Source: Polyangiaceae bacterium (lineage in GTDB: Bacteria > Myxococcota_A > Polyangia > Polyangiales > Polyangiaceae). Taken from it: 64,000 nucleotides of DNA. Position numbers and translations under genes: made by a program. The stretch is from NCBI GenBank assembly GCA_020633205.1, contig JACKEB010000013.1:62001-126000 (forward strand), given 5' to 3'. The notes beneath the pieces were generated by a model that did not search any database, was not told where the DNA came from, and was given only the letters and a program-made list of their open reading frames with translations. This document shows positions 34,554 through 42,546 of this stretch, piece after piece. Every line of letters starts with the position of its first letter. Within the stretch, counting starts at the first letter, position 1.

Positions 34554-35648
34554 ATGTCGAATGTGTATGCAGTGGTGATGGCTGGAGGCAGCGGGACGCG
34601 TTTTTGGCCAGCCTCGAGGCGGCTCAACCCGAAGCAGTTGCTCAGCATCGCGCCGGGTACCGACGAGTCGCTGATCGCCGGCACGGTGCGGCGCATGGCG
34701 CGCATCACTAGCCCCGACAACATCCTGATCGCTACCGGCAAGCACTTGCTCGGTGCAACCAAGCGTCAGCTGCCAGGTATCCCCGAAGCGAACTTCTTGG
34801 GCGAGCCTGTCGCGAAGAACACCGCGCCGTGCATCGGCTGGGCGACGCTTGTTGCCGCGCGGAGAGACCCGAAGGCGATCATCGTCGTCGTTCCAAGTGA
34901 CCAGCACGTGGCGAAGGAAGCGGCCTTTCGTGCCGCAGTGAAGCTAGCGATCCGCTCGGCGAAATCGGGTGTGATCACCACCATCGGGATTCAGCCGACG
35001 CGCCCCGAGACTGGCTACGGCTACATCGAGCTCGGCAAGCCGTCAGACCTGAAGGACGTGCACGCGGTGAAGCGCTTCGTCGAGAAGCCGGATCTGAAGA
35101 CCGCGAATCGCTACCTGAAGTCGGGGCGGTACGTCTGGAACGCTGGCATGTTCATCTTCCGCGCGGCCGACATGCTGGCGGAGATTGAGCAACACCTTCC
35201 GGAGCTTCACGCCGGACTGACGAAGATCGACGACGCGGCGCGCAAGTCACCTGGCGCCGAGGCAGCAGCCACCCGGAAGTTCTTCGCGGCCGTGCAGTCG
35301 ATCAGCATCGACTATGGCGTGATGGAGCGCGCGCAGAGGCTGAACGTGGTGCCTGCCAGCTTTGGCTGGAGCGATCTCGGGAGCTGGGAGTCCAGCTGGG
35401 AGCTCGGAGCGCGTGACGCCGACCACAATGTTGCACCGGGTTCAGCGGTCCTGGTCGACGCGAAGCGGAATCTGATTTGGGACACGCGTCCCCGCGCCGA
35501 CAATCGCGTCGTGGCGTTGGTCGGCGTGGAAGATCTGTGTGTCATTCAGACGGACGACGCGCTCCTCGTGATCCCACGGGAACGCGCCCAGGACGTGCGC
35601 GCCGTCGTGGATCGCTTGAAGGCTGGTAAGCGCGACAAGCTGGTGTGA
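34554..35648 (+). CDS. manC: Mannose-1-phosphate guanylyltransferase
   Basis: The 364-residue protein makes GDP-mannose from mannose-1-phosphate and GTP. It has the nucleotide-binding loop VMAGGSGTRFWPASR at 8-22 and PKQLLSI at 26-32. VVPSDQHV and FVEKPDLKTANRYLKSG carry the sugar-binding and metal-binding parts. SFGWSDLGSWES near the C-terminus is typical. The length shows a GMP-only form without the isomerase domain. GDP-mannose feeds polysaccharide or lipid-linked mannose synthesis. Confidence 0.93.
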   Translation: MSNVYAVVMAGGSGTRFWPASRRLNPKQLLSIAPGTDESLIAGTVRRMARITSPDNILIATGKHLLGATKRQLPGIPEANFLGEPVAKNTAPCIGWATLVAARRDPKAIIVVVPSDQHVAKEAAFRAAVKLAIRSAKSGVITTIGIQPTRPETGYGYIELGKPSDLKDVHAVKRFVEKPDLKTANRYLKSGRYVWNAGMFIFRAADMLAEIEQHLPELHAGLTKIDDAARKSPGAEAAATRKFFAAVQSISIDYGVMERAQRLNVVPASFGWSDLGSWESSWELGARDADHNVAPGSAVLVDAKRNLIWDTRPRADNRVVALVGVEDLCVIQTDDALLVIPRERAQDVRAVVDRLKAGKRDKLV

Positions 35649-35663
35649 GTCACTGGGAGGGTG

Positions 35664-35682
35664 GACCTCTCCCCCTAAAAAA
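35664..35682 (+). repeat. C-tract intergenic motif, copy 5
   Basis: GACCTCTCCCCCTAAAAAA lies 16 bases after the manC stop. A 6-bp hairpin (CCCTAA / TTAGGG, 35673-35688) overlaps it. Confidence 0.5.
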
Positions 35683-35737
35683 TTAGGGTGTTCGTAGGCG
35701 CTGAGACAGCCGCACGCGCGACTGGCAGAATCACGTC

Positions 35738-37150
35738 ATGAGCCTGCTGTCGAACACGCTGCTCGAGCTCACCGTGCTGCTCAAGAGCCGCAAGGTGTCC
35801 CCCGTCGAGCTGATGCGCGAAACCCTCGAGCGCATCGCTGAAGTGAACCCAGCTCTGAACGCGCTCGTGTGTCCAAGGGACCCCGACGTGCTGATGCAGG
35901 AGGCGCGAGCTGCTGAGGCGCGACTGATGGCAGGCGAAGGGCGCATCTTCGAAGGACTCGCCCTGGGGGTGAAGGACCTGGAGGACGCGGAGGGTTTGAT
36001 CAACTCTCAAGGGTCATTGCTCTTCAAAGACAACGTTTCCGCGCGGGATTCGATCCAGGTCGGTCGCCTCAAGGCCGTGGGCGCGATCGTGATCGGGAAG
36101 ACGAACGCGCCCGAGTTCGGCACGACAGCCATCACCAAGAACCTGGTCTACGGCACAACCAGTTCTCCGTGGAGCGCCGAACACACGCCGGGAGGATCGA
36201 GTGGTGGTAGCGCAGCCCTGCTGGCCGCCGAGGCGCTGCCGTTGAACACGTCGAGCGACGGCGGCGGATCCATCCGCATCCCCGCGAGCTTCGTGGGAGC
36301 GTTTGGCTTCAAGCCGAGCATGGGACGCGTCGCGCGTGGGCCCTTCGAGTTTTGGGACTTTGGTCGCACTTCGGTGTGGGGCCCGCTGACCAAAACCGTC
36401 GAAGACGCCGCGTTGTTCTTGGATCAAGTCGTTGGGCATCACCCGCTCGATCCGATGAGCTTGCCGCACCCTGGGTTCAGCTACTTCGATCACCTGGAGC
36501 AAGCCCGCGAGCGCAAGTGGCGGGTCGCCTACAGCGCCGATCTTGGATACGCGGTGGTGCAGTCGGATGTCGCGCGCGTCGTGCGGGACGCGGTCAAGGT
36601 GTTCGAAGATCTCGGACACAGCGTGGAGCAAATCGAAGGCGGTCCACCGGAGCTCGGCGCTGACTGGGGTCTGATAGGTGCGTTCGAGCTAGGATCGCAC
36701 CTCGCCCCGCAGCTCAAGCGTCACGGAGATTTGTTACAGCGGTCCGTGCTGCGCACGATTCGCATGGCCGAGACGGGCCTCGACCTGGAGTGGTGGGGGG
36801 AAGCGGCGCGCCGTCGGGCCGAGCTCTCGAAATGGGTGGCTCAGCTGTTTGGAAAGTACGACCTGCTGCTGACTCCGACGGTGCCCTATGACGCACCGCC
36901 CGCCAAGGGTCCGTTCCCGGCGGAAACGGATGGCCGCTTGCAGCGCGTCGCCAGCGTGGCGTCGTTCACCATCCCCTTCAACTTGTCGTGGAACCCAGCC
37001 GCGACCGTGCGCGCGGGGCTGTCCGACGCTGGGCTGCCAGTGGGCCTGCAAATCGTTGGGCCTCTGCAACGAGATGAGCTGGTGCTTGAAGCAGCCCAGG
37101 CGTTCCAGCGCGCCCACCCGTGGCACCCGAACTGGCCGCTACGGCGCTAG
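35738..37150 (+). CDS. Amidase signature family hydrolase
   Basis: The 470-residue enzyme shows the Ser-Ser-Lys triad: Lys79 in GVKDLED, the cis-Ser154 in GGSSGGSAA and the nucleophile Ser178 in SSDGGGSIRIPA. The family hydrolyses amides, from small aliphatic amides to aryl amides; the substrate is not indicated. There is no signal peptide. No gat subunit genes are next to it, so it is unlikely to be GatA. Confidence 0.92.
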   Translation: MSLLSNTLLELTVLLKSRKVSPVELMRETLERIAEVNPALNALVCPRDPDVLMQEARAAEARLMAGEGRIFEGLALGVKDLEDAEGLINSQGSLLFKDNVSARDSIQVGRLKAVGAIVIGKTNAPEFGTTAITKNLVYGTTSSPWSAEHTPGGSSGGSAALLAAEALPLNTSSDGGGSIRIPASFVGAFGFKPSMGRVARGPFEFWDFGRTSVWGPLTKTVEDAALFLDQVVGHHPLDPMSLPHPGFSYFDHLEQARERKWRVAYSADLGYAVVQSDVARVVRDAVKVFEDLGHSVEQIEGGPPELGADWGLIGAFELGSHLAPQLKRHGDLLQRSVLRTIRMAETGLDLEWWGEAARRRAELSKWVAQLFGKYDLLLTPTVPYDAPPAKGPFPAETDGRLQRVASVASFTIPFNLSWNPAATVRAGLSDAGLPVGLQIVGPLQRDELVLEAAQAFQRAHPWHPNWPLRR

Positions 37151-37175
37151 CCGTTCGGCGTGCGCCTAACGGCGT

Positions 37176-39344
37176 CTAGCGACGCTTGCGGCCGCCGCTG
37201 GAAGGGGCTGCGCCACCACGCTTGCCCCGCGAGCTTGGCTTGGATGAAGCGGGCCCAGCTTTGCCGAGCTTGCCTCGAGGGCGACTGGACGCCGCAGCGG
37301 ATTGCGGCCCACGGGAACGCGGGCCGCTCGCGGGCTCATCTGCTGGAGAGTTACCTGTCAGCCGCTTGATCTCATCGCGACAGCGAGCGGCCTTCTCGAA
37401 ATCGAGGTTCTCTGCTGCGCTGAACATCTCTTGGCGTAGCTCCTCCAGGCGCTCCGCCAGCGCCGCCTCGTCAGCTGGAGACTCGCTCTTGCCGTCCTTG
37501 GCTCGGCTCGGGCCCTTGGGCACTGCGTAGTAGTCGCTGGTACCTGCGCTCGGGCTCACCTCGAGGATCGCGCGCTTGACCGTTTCCGGGGTGATACCGT
37601 GTTCGGCGTTGTACGCCTCCTGGATGGCGCGCCGTCGAGTGGTCTCGTCGATGGCTTGCTTCATCGAAGGCGTGATGCGGTCTGCGTACATCAACACCTT
37701 GCCGCGGGCGTTGCGCGCGGCGCGGCCGATGGTCTGAATCAGTGAGCGAGCAGAGCGCAGGAAGCCCTCTTTGTCGGCGTCAAGGATCGCCACCAAGCTG
37801 ACCTCAGGTAGGTCGAGACCTTCCCGGAGCAAGTTGATGCCCACCAGGACGTCGAACTCGCCTGCGCGCAGGCTGCGCAGGAGCTCGATGCGTTCGAGGG
37901 TTTCCACGTCAGAGTGGAGGTAGCGCACGCGGATGTTCAGCTCGGCGTAGTACTCCGTGAGGTCTTCTGCCATGCGCTTGGTCAGCGTCGTGACCAAGAC
38001 ACGCTCGTCCGCTTCCACGCGCAGGCGGATCTCCTCCAATAGATCGTCGACCTGCCCGGCAACGGGCCGAAGCTCGATCTCCGGATCAATCAGGCCAGTA
38101 GGGCGGATCAGCTGTTCGACGGGCTCGCCGTCGCTGTTTTGGAGCTCGTAGTCGCCAGGCGTGGCGGAGACGAAGAGCACCGTCTTCATGTGTTGTTCGA
38201 ACTCGTCGAACTTCAGCGGACGGTTGTCGAGCGCGCTGGGTAGGCGAAACCCGAACTCCACGAGCGTTTCCTTGCGGGAACGGTCGCCGCGATACATGGC
38301 GCCGATCTGCGGCACCGTCTGGTGGCTCTCGTCGATCACCAGCAGGAAGTCGTCGGGGAAGTAGTCGATGAGCGTAGGGGGCGGGTCCCCCGGTGAGCGC
38401 CCGGACAGATGGCGCGAGTAGTTCTCGATGCCTTGCACGAAGCCCATCGTCTCGAGCATTTCCAGGTCGTACTGTGTACGCTGCTCGAGGCGCTGCTTCT
38501 CAAGGAAGCGCACCTCTTTGTCCAGGTACTCGAGGCGATCGCGCAGCTCAGCGCGGATGTTGTCGATGGCGCGCCGCATGTGTTGCTGCGGCGTGACGTA
38601 GTGCGAGCCTGGAAAGACGGAGTACTTATCGAGGCTGCCCAGCACGCGGCCGCGCAAGGGGTCCACCTCACTAATCGCTTCGACTTCGTCCCCGAAGAAT
38701 TCCACGCGGATAGCGAGTGCCTCCTCATACACCGGGAAGATCTCCACGATGTCGCCGCGCACACGGAAGCAGCCGCGATGAAAGTCGATGTCGTTGCGCT
38801 CGTACTGAATGTCCACCAGGCGCCGAAGCAGCTCGTCTCGGCGCATTTCTTGACCCCGTTCGATCTGGATCAAGAGTCCTTGGTAGCTCTCTGCGGAGCC
38901 GATGCCGTAGATGCAGCTAACAGACGCGACGATGATCACATCCGGGCGCGAGAGCAGCGCCTGGGTCGCCGCGTGGCGCATGCGGTCGATTTGATCGTTG
39001 ATGATCGCGTCCTTCTCGATGAACGTGTCGGAGGACGGGATGTAAGCTTCCGGCTGGTAGTAGTCGTAGTAGCTGACGAAGTACGCCACCGCGTTGTCGG
39101 GAAACAGATCCTTCATCTCGCCGTAGAGCTGCGCGGCGAGGGTCTTGTTCGGCGCGATGATCAGCGTCGGCCGGCCCATCTTCTGGATCACGTTGGCGAC
39201 GGTGAAGGTCTTTCCGCTACCCGTGATGCCCAACAGCGTCTGGCAGCGATGCCCTTGTTCGATGCCAGCCACCAGCTTCCTGATCGCTTCGGGTTGGTCG
39301 CCGCGGGGCGTGAAGTCGCTGCGCAGTCTGAAAGGGGAACTCAT
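37176..39344 (-). CDS. uvrB: UvrABC system protein B
   Basis: The 722-residue protein is the damage-verifying helicase of nucleotide excision repair. It has the Walker A motif GITGSGKT (39-46), the damage-probing beta-hairpin YYDYYQPEAYIP, DESHQ (motif II), QTIGRAARN (motif VI) and a UVR domain near residues 625-665. After it comes a disordered Arg/Ser/Lys/Gly-rich tail of about 60 residues not found in most UvrB proteins. I set the start at 39344, the family start; the longer frame would add 32 residues. Confidence 0.96.
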   Translation of the reverse strand: MSSPFRLRSDFTPRGDQPEAIRKLVAGIEQGHRCQTLLGITGSGKTFTVANVIQKMGRPTLIIAPNKTLAAQLYGEMKDLFPDNAVAYFVSYYDYYQPEAYIPSSDTFIEKDAIINDQIDRMRHAATQALLSRPDVIIVASVSCIYGIGSAESYQGLLIQIERGQEMRRDELLRRLVDIQYERNDIDFHRGCFRVRGDIVEIFPVYEEALAIRVEFFGDEVEAISEVDPLRGRVLGSLDKYSVFPGSHYVTPQQHMRRAIDNIRAELRDRLEYLDKEVRFLEKQRLEQRTQYDLEMLETMGFVQGIENYSRHLSGRSPGDPPPTLIDYFPDDFLLVIDESHQTVPQIGAMYRGDRSRKETLVEFGFRLPSALDNRPLKFDEFEQHMKTVLFVSATPGDYELQNSDGEPVEQLIRPTGLIDPEIELRPVAGQVDDLLEEIRLRVEADERVLVTTLTKRMAEDLTEYYAELNIRVRYLHSDVETLERIELLRSLRAGEFDVLVGINLLREGLDLPEVSLVAILDADKEGFLRSARSLIQTIGRAARNARGKVLMYADRITPSMKQAIDETTRRRAIQEAYNAEHGITPETVKRAILEVSPSAGTSDYYAVPKGPSRAKDGKSESPADEAALAERLEELRQEMFSAAENLDFEKAARCRDEIKRLTGNSPADEPASGPRSRGPQSAAASSRPRGKLGKAGPASSKPSSRGKRGGAAPSSGGRKRR

Positions 39345-39725
39345 GGGGGATCTGGCGCCTCCGCCGGCTTGGCGTGTAGCGGTCGCGTTAGCGCGAGCTA
39401 ACTGCTGGAAGTCGCGCTCTGGACGCGAGGTCAACAGCATAGCCCCGGCACGCGGCGCAGGGTCTACCTCCCCAGCGCTTCCTACTGACGTTCCGTTGTC
39501 AGGAGTCCCGCTCAGGTGAGGCGAGCTTGGTCGAACGCGTGACGTTGCTGTCGTGGGTCTGTTCTAAGCGCTGGGCATCATTGAACAAGCACCGGACTGT
39601 GCGCGTGGCCGTACAGAATTGCTCGCCTGTGTTCGCATTTCTTTTTCGCGCCCCGAGGCGCGAACAAGGGACAACTGCGCGCCGGCGCAGGCGCGAACCT
39701 CAGACGGCACGCCTCAGGTAGGGGC
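39345..39725. other. Intergenic 381 bases with palindromic array B
   Basis: This gap between uvrB and argC contains array B at 39645-39698. The rest has no feature I can support. Confidence 0.5.
39645..39698 (+). repeat. Palindromic repeat array B, two copies
   Basis: The first copy is TTCGCGCC, CCGA loop, GGCGCGAA, CAA (39645-39667). The second (39678-39698) is degenerate: CGCGCC, six bases, GGCGCG, AAC. The period is 33 bases, like arrays A and C. Confidence 0.8.
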
Positions 39726-40796
39726 TCAAGGGAACTGACCAAGCTGCGGCAGGCCCAAGTCCTCGTCCCAGCCCAGGGCCACGTTGAGCGCGTGCAGCGC
39801 TTGACCGGATGCGCCGCGAGTCAGATTGTCGATGGCGCCAAATGCCAGCAGCGTGCCGGTGCGTGCGTCTAGGCGGTAGGCGACATGGGCTCGGGCGGAA
39901 CCACGCACCCACAGGGTGTCCGGAAGCTCGTCCTGCATCACGCTGACTAGGCCGCCGGCGGGGTAGAGCGCTCTCGCTGCTTGGCGGCAGCGCTCCGCAT
40001 CCACACCGGGCTTCGGCTTCAAGTAGGCCACACTGAGGATGCCGCGGGTCATCGGCACCAAGTGGGGGGTGAAGACGACCTGCACTGGTTGCCCCGCGGC
40101 AATGGATAGCTCCTGCTCGATTTCGCCGGTGTGGCGGTGCGTACCTGCGACCTTGTAGGCACGGATCCCCTCACTCGTCTCACTGAAGTGGGTGCCCGCA
40201 CCTGGGGTCCGCCCGGCGCCGCTCACGCCGCTCTTGGAGTCGACGATGAACGGGCTCTTGACGTCTAGCAGCCCAGCGGAGAGCAGCGGTGCGAGGGGAA
40301 GAATCGCGCTTGTCGGGTAGCAGCCTGGAGCGGCGATCAAGCGAGCGCCTCTGAGAGCCTCCCGGTGAAGCTCCGGGAGACCGTAGACTGATTCCGTGAG
40401 GAGATGTGGCGCGGGGTGCTCGCCGTACCAGGTGCGGTAGTCGTCCAGGGCACGCAGGCGGAAATCTGCCGAGAGATCGACGACGCGCAGCCCTTCGGAG
40501 TACAGGCTGGCGACGACCTCGGCGCTCTTTGCGTGGGGAAGGCAGCAGAATGCGACGTCGAGCTGCTTGGCCAAGCGAGGTGCGTCGCTCGGCTCGAAAC
40601 GTTCGATGGTTAGATCGCCAACACCGGGCACGCCCAAGGTGCCGGGGAGCACCTCGGACAACTTGCGCCCGGCGTTGCTGTTGCCGGCGACCCAGGTCAA
40701 CTGAAGCCGTGGGTGGCGGTGGATCAACCTCAAGAGCTCGGCGCCGGTGTACCCAGCGGCTCCAACGATGCCAACTCGCAGCGTGTCTTGAGTCAT
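39726..40796 (-). CDS. argC: N-acetyl-gamma-glutamyl-phosphate reductase
   Basis: The 356-residue protein makes N-acetylglutamate semialdehyde in arginine synthesis using NADPH. It opens with the Rossmann motif VGIVGAAGYTGAELLRLI, and the catalytic Cys (near 158) lies in APGCYPTSAI. SGVSGAGR and GTHRHTGEIEQ are the family substrate-binding segments. The start at 40796 (MTQDTLRVG) is the first that fits the family; the frame stays open over 330 bases upstream into rpsI. No other arg genes are adjacent. Confidence 0.95.
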   Translation of the reverse strand: MTQDTLRVGIVGAAGYTGAELLRLIHRHPRLQLTWVAGNSNAGRKLSEVLPGTLGVPGVGDLTIERFEPSDAPRLAKQLDVAFCCLPHAKSAEVVASLYSEGLRVVDLSADFRLRALDDYRTWYGEHPAPHLLTESVYGLPELHREALRGARLIAAPGCYPTSAILPLAPLLSAGLLDVKSPFIVDSKSGVSGAGRTPGAGTHFSETSEGIRAYKVAGTHRHTGEIEQELSIAAGQPVQVVFTPHLVPMTRGILSVAYLKPKPGVDAERCRQAARALYPAGGLVSVMQDELPDTLWVRGSARAHVAYRLDARTGTLLAFGAIDNLTRGASGQALHALNVALGWDEDLGLPQLGQFP

Positions 40797-40883
40797 CTTG
40801 CCTGCTCCTGCCGTCTCTCTGATCGAATTCCGTGAGGAAAAACTGGTGCCGCTGAACGCCGCAGCTTTGTCCCCGAAATGCAG

Positions 40884-40916
40884 CAACGCGGCGCTCGGGA
40901 ACCGGGCGCCGCGTTG
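40884..40916 (-). terminator. Strong hairpin terminator after rpsI
   Basis: CAACGCGGCGC pairs perfectly with GCGCCGCGTTG, and TCGG/CCGG extends the stem to 15 bp with a GAA loop. It lies about 25 bases after the rpsI stop on the minus strand. The downstream tail is only mildly T-rich (GCATTTCGG). Confidence 0.75.
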
Positions 40917-40941
40917 GCTGACTTCAAGCGCTTCTCTCGGA

Positions 40942-41367
40942 TTAGCGCTTGGAGTACTGGAAGCGCTTGCGGGCGCCGGGCTGACCGGGCTTCTTACGCT
41001 CCTTCTCACGAGCATCGCGCGTGAGGTAACCAGCACGCTTGAGGGTGCGGCGACGCTCGCCGTCCTCCACCAACAGCGCGCGAGAGATGCCGTGACGCAT
41101 CGCTTCCGCCTGGGCGCTGTGCCCGCCACCGACCACGGTAGCCAAGACGTCGTACTTGTCGCTGATCTCGAGGAGCTCCAGGCCCTGGCGCGCGATCATG
41201 CGCGAGGTGGGGCGCTCGAAGTACTCATCCAACGGCGCGCCGTTGACGACGATCTCCCCGCTGCCGGGGCGCAACCAAACGCGGGCCACGGCGCGCTTAC
41301 GCTTGCCAGTGGCGTACCAGGGAGCCGGGGTGGCCGCCTTGGGGGTGCTGACTTGTTCTTCGCTCAT
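40942..41367 (-). CDS. rpsI: 30S ribosomal protein S9
   Basis: The 141-residue protein is complete S9, which lies in the small subunit with its C-terminal tail reaching the P-site tRNA. It has YATGKRKRAVARVWLRPG near the N-terminus, VVGGGHSAQAEAMRHGISRAL in the middle and the basic C-terminal tail ending RKRFQYSKR. It follows rplM by 28 bases, the usual rplM-rpsI order. Confidence 0.97.
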   Translation of the reverse strand: MSEEQVSTPKAATPAPWYATGKRKRAVARVWLRPGSGEIVVNGAPLDEYFERPTSRMIARQGLELLEISDKYDVLATVVGGGHSAQAEAMRHGISRALLVEDGERRRTLKRAGYLTRDAREKERKKPGQPGARKRFQYSKR

Positions 41368-41395
41368 CTTTCAGTCTCGCTCTCTGAGCCAGTGC

Positions 41396-41830
41396 TCAGA
41401 ACGAAAGCTCCGCAGGAGCCTGTGCCGCATGGGGGTGCTCCGCGCCGGCGTACACCTTCAGCTTCTTGATCATCTTCCGGCCGAGGGCGTTCTTCGGAAG
41501 CATGCCCTTCACCGCCAACTCGATAGGAGCCGCGGGCTTGAGAGCGATCAACTCACCGAAGCTCCGGGTGGTCATGCCGCCCGGATATCCGCTGTGGCGG
41601 TAGTACTTCTTGTCGTCGAACTTGCTGCCCGTGACCTTCACCTGCTCGGCGTTGATCACGATCACGAAGTCACCGGTGTCGACGTGGGGGGTGAAGGTCG
41701 CCTTGTGCTTGCCACGCAGGACCTTTGCAACCTCGCTCGCCAGACGACCGAGGGACTTGTTTTTGGCGTCGACGACCCACCACTTGCGAGTAGCTTGGGC
41801 CTCGGCCGGCTTGGCCACGAACGTACGCAT
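41396..41830 (-). CDS. rplM: 50S ribosomal protein L13
   Basis: The 144-residue protein is complete L13: WWVVDAKNKSLGRLASEVAKVLRG, TPHVDTGDFVIVINAEQVKVTG, KYYRHSGYPGG and GMLPKNALGRKMIKKLKVYAG. It is the first gene of the rplM-rpsI operon. The upstream region is a long gap with no gene, which must hold its promoter. Confidence 0.97.
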   Translation of the reverse strand: MRTFVAKPAEAQATRKWWVVDAKNKSLGRLASEVAKVLRGKHKATFTPHVDTGDFVIVINAEQVKVTGSKFDDKKYYRHSGYPGGMTTRSFGELIALKPAAPIELAVKGMLPKNALGRKMIKKLKVYAGAEHPHAAQAPAELSF

Positions 41831-42546
41831 GTTCTATCCGACTACTGGATTTCCAGTGAAAGGCGCGGGCAGTGCCACGCTTGGTTGACGATTCTTCTCG
41901 GGTCCGTCTTCGGAGCGAACGCTCGCTGGACCTGCCCGGGGCGAGATGCTGGAGCGCCGACGACTGCCGCGCGACCAACCCTCGAACCCAGGAGCCCGCT
42001 CCCGTGGAGAGCGAAACTGAGTACTTTGCAGGGACTTCAGGCGCCCTGGGGGAGGAATCCAACTGGGATTTCTCGCTCCTGGCGATTGAAGGGCGCATCT
42101 TCTAGCCGCCAGACCCAACCGAGTCAAGCGCGGGACACCGCGAAACGCTGGTCCTCTCCCCCCACTCCCTTCCAGCGAGGGATCGCCACGCCACACCCCG
42201 CCTTGGCGTGCCCGGCGACGGCAGCCAGCCCAGGCCATGAAGTGAGCGCGGATGCATTCGAGCGGACACAGCCCTCCAAGTAGGGCGACCGCGAAAGGGT
42301 CGAACTGCTGACCGACATCCGGCTCGGTGTGTGGGAGGATTGGGGGGAGCGTCCTGGCGGCCCGTGACGGCTCGCGCCCTGCTGTTGTAGAAACAAAAGA
42401 GCGTCGTCGGGTCCCTGTCGTGTGAACTGACGATGAAGTCGAACTGAGATTGTGCCTAGCTACAGGGCAGGTAGCGTGAGAGGGCCTACGCGCCTTTGGA
42501 CGTGCACTGCGCCGCAAGCGCCAGAGGGTCAGAAGAAGTCCAAGTT
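41831..42546. other. 716-base intergenic region between rplM and the HD-GYP gene
   Basis: A large divergent gap holding the promoters of rplM and of the signalling protein. I see no tRNA, no RNase P or tmRNA core motif, and no palindromic array copy. C-rich and G-rich tracts near 42150 and 42340 weakly resemble the C-tract motif but lack the AAA end. Two ORFs here, one on each strand, are not convincing. Confidence 0.5.

Noticed and set aside
38409..39401. A 330-codon plus-strand frame opposite uvrB
   Set aside because: It is an antisense shadow; uvrB has all family motifs in the other strand.
40797..41129. N-terminal extension of argC into rpsI
   Set aside because: It overlaps a ribosomal protein gene and lies across a strong terminator; the family start is at 40796.
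41872..42105. Plus-strand frame of 77 codons in the same gap
   Set aside because: The last 35 residues look moderately protein-like, but there is no ribosome-binding site, no homology I can recall and no start that fits.
41834..42517. Minus-strand frame in the gap between rplM and the signalling protein
   Set aside because: Arg/Pro/Ser-rich with no motif; looks like untranslated GC-rich DNA.
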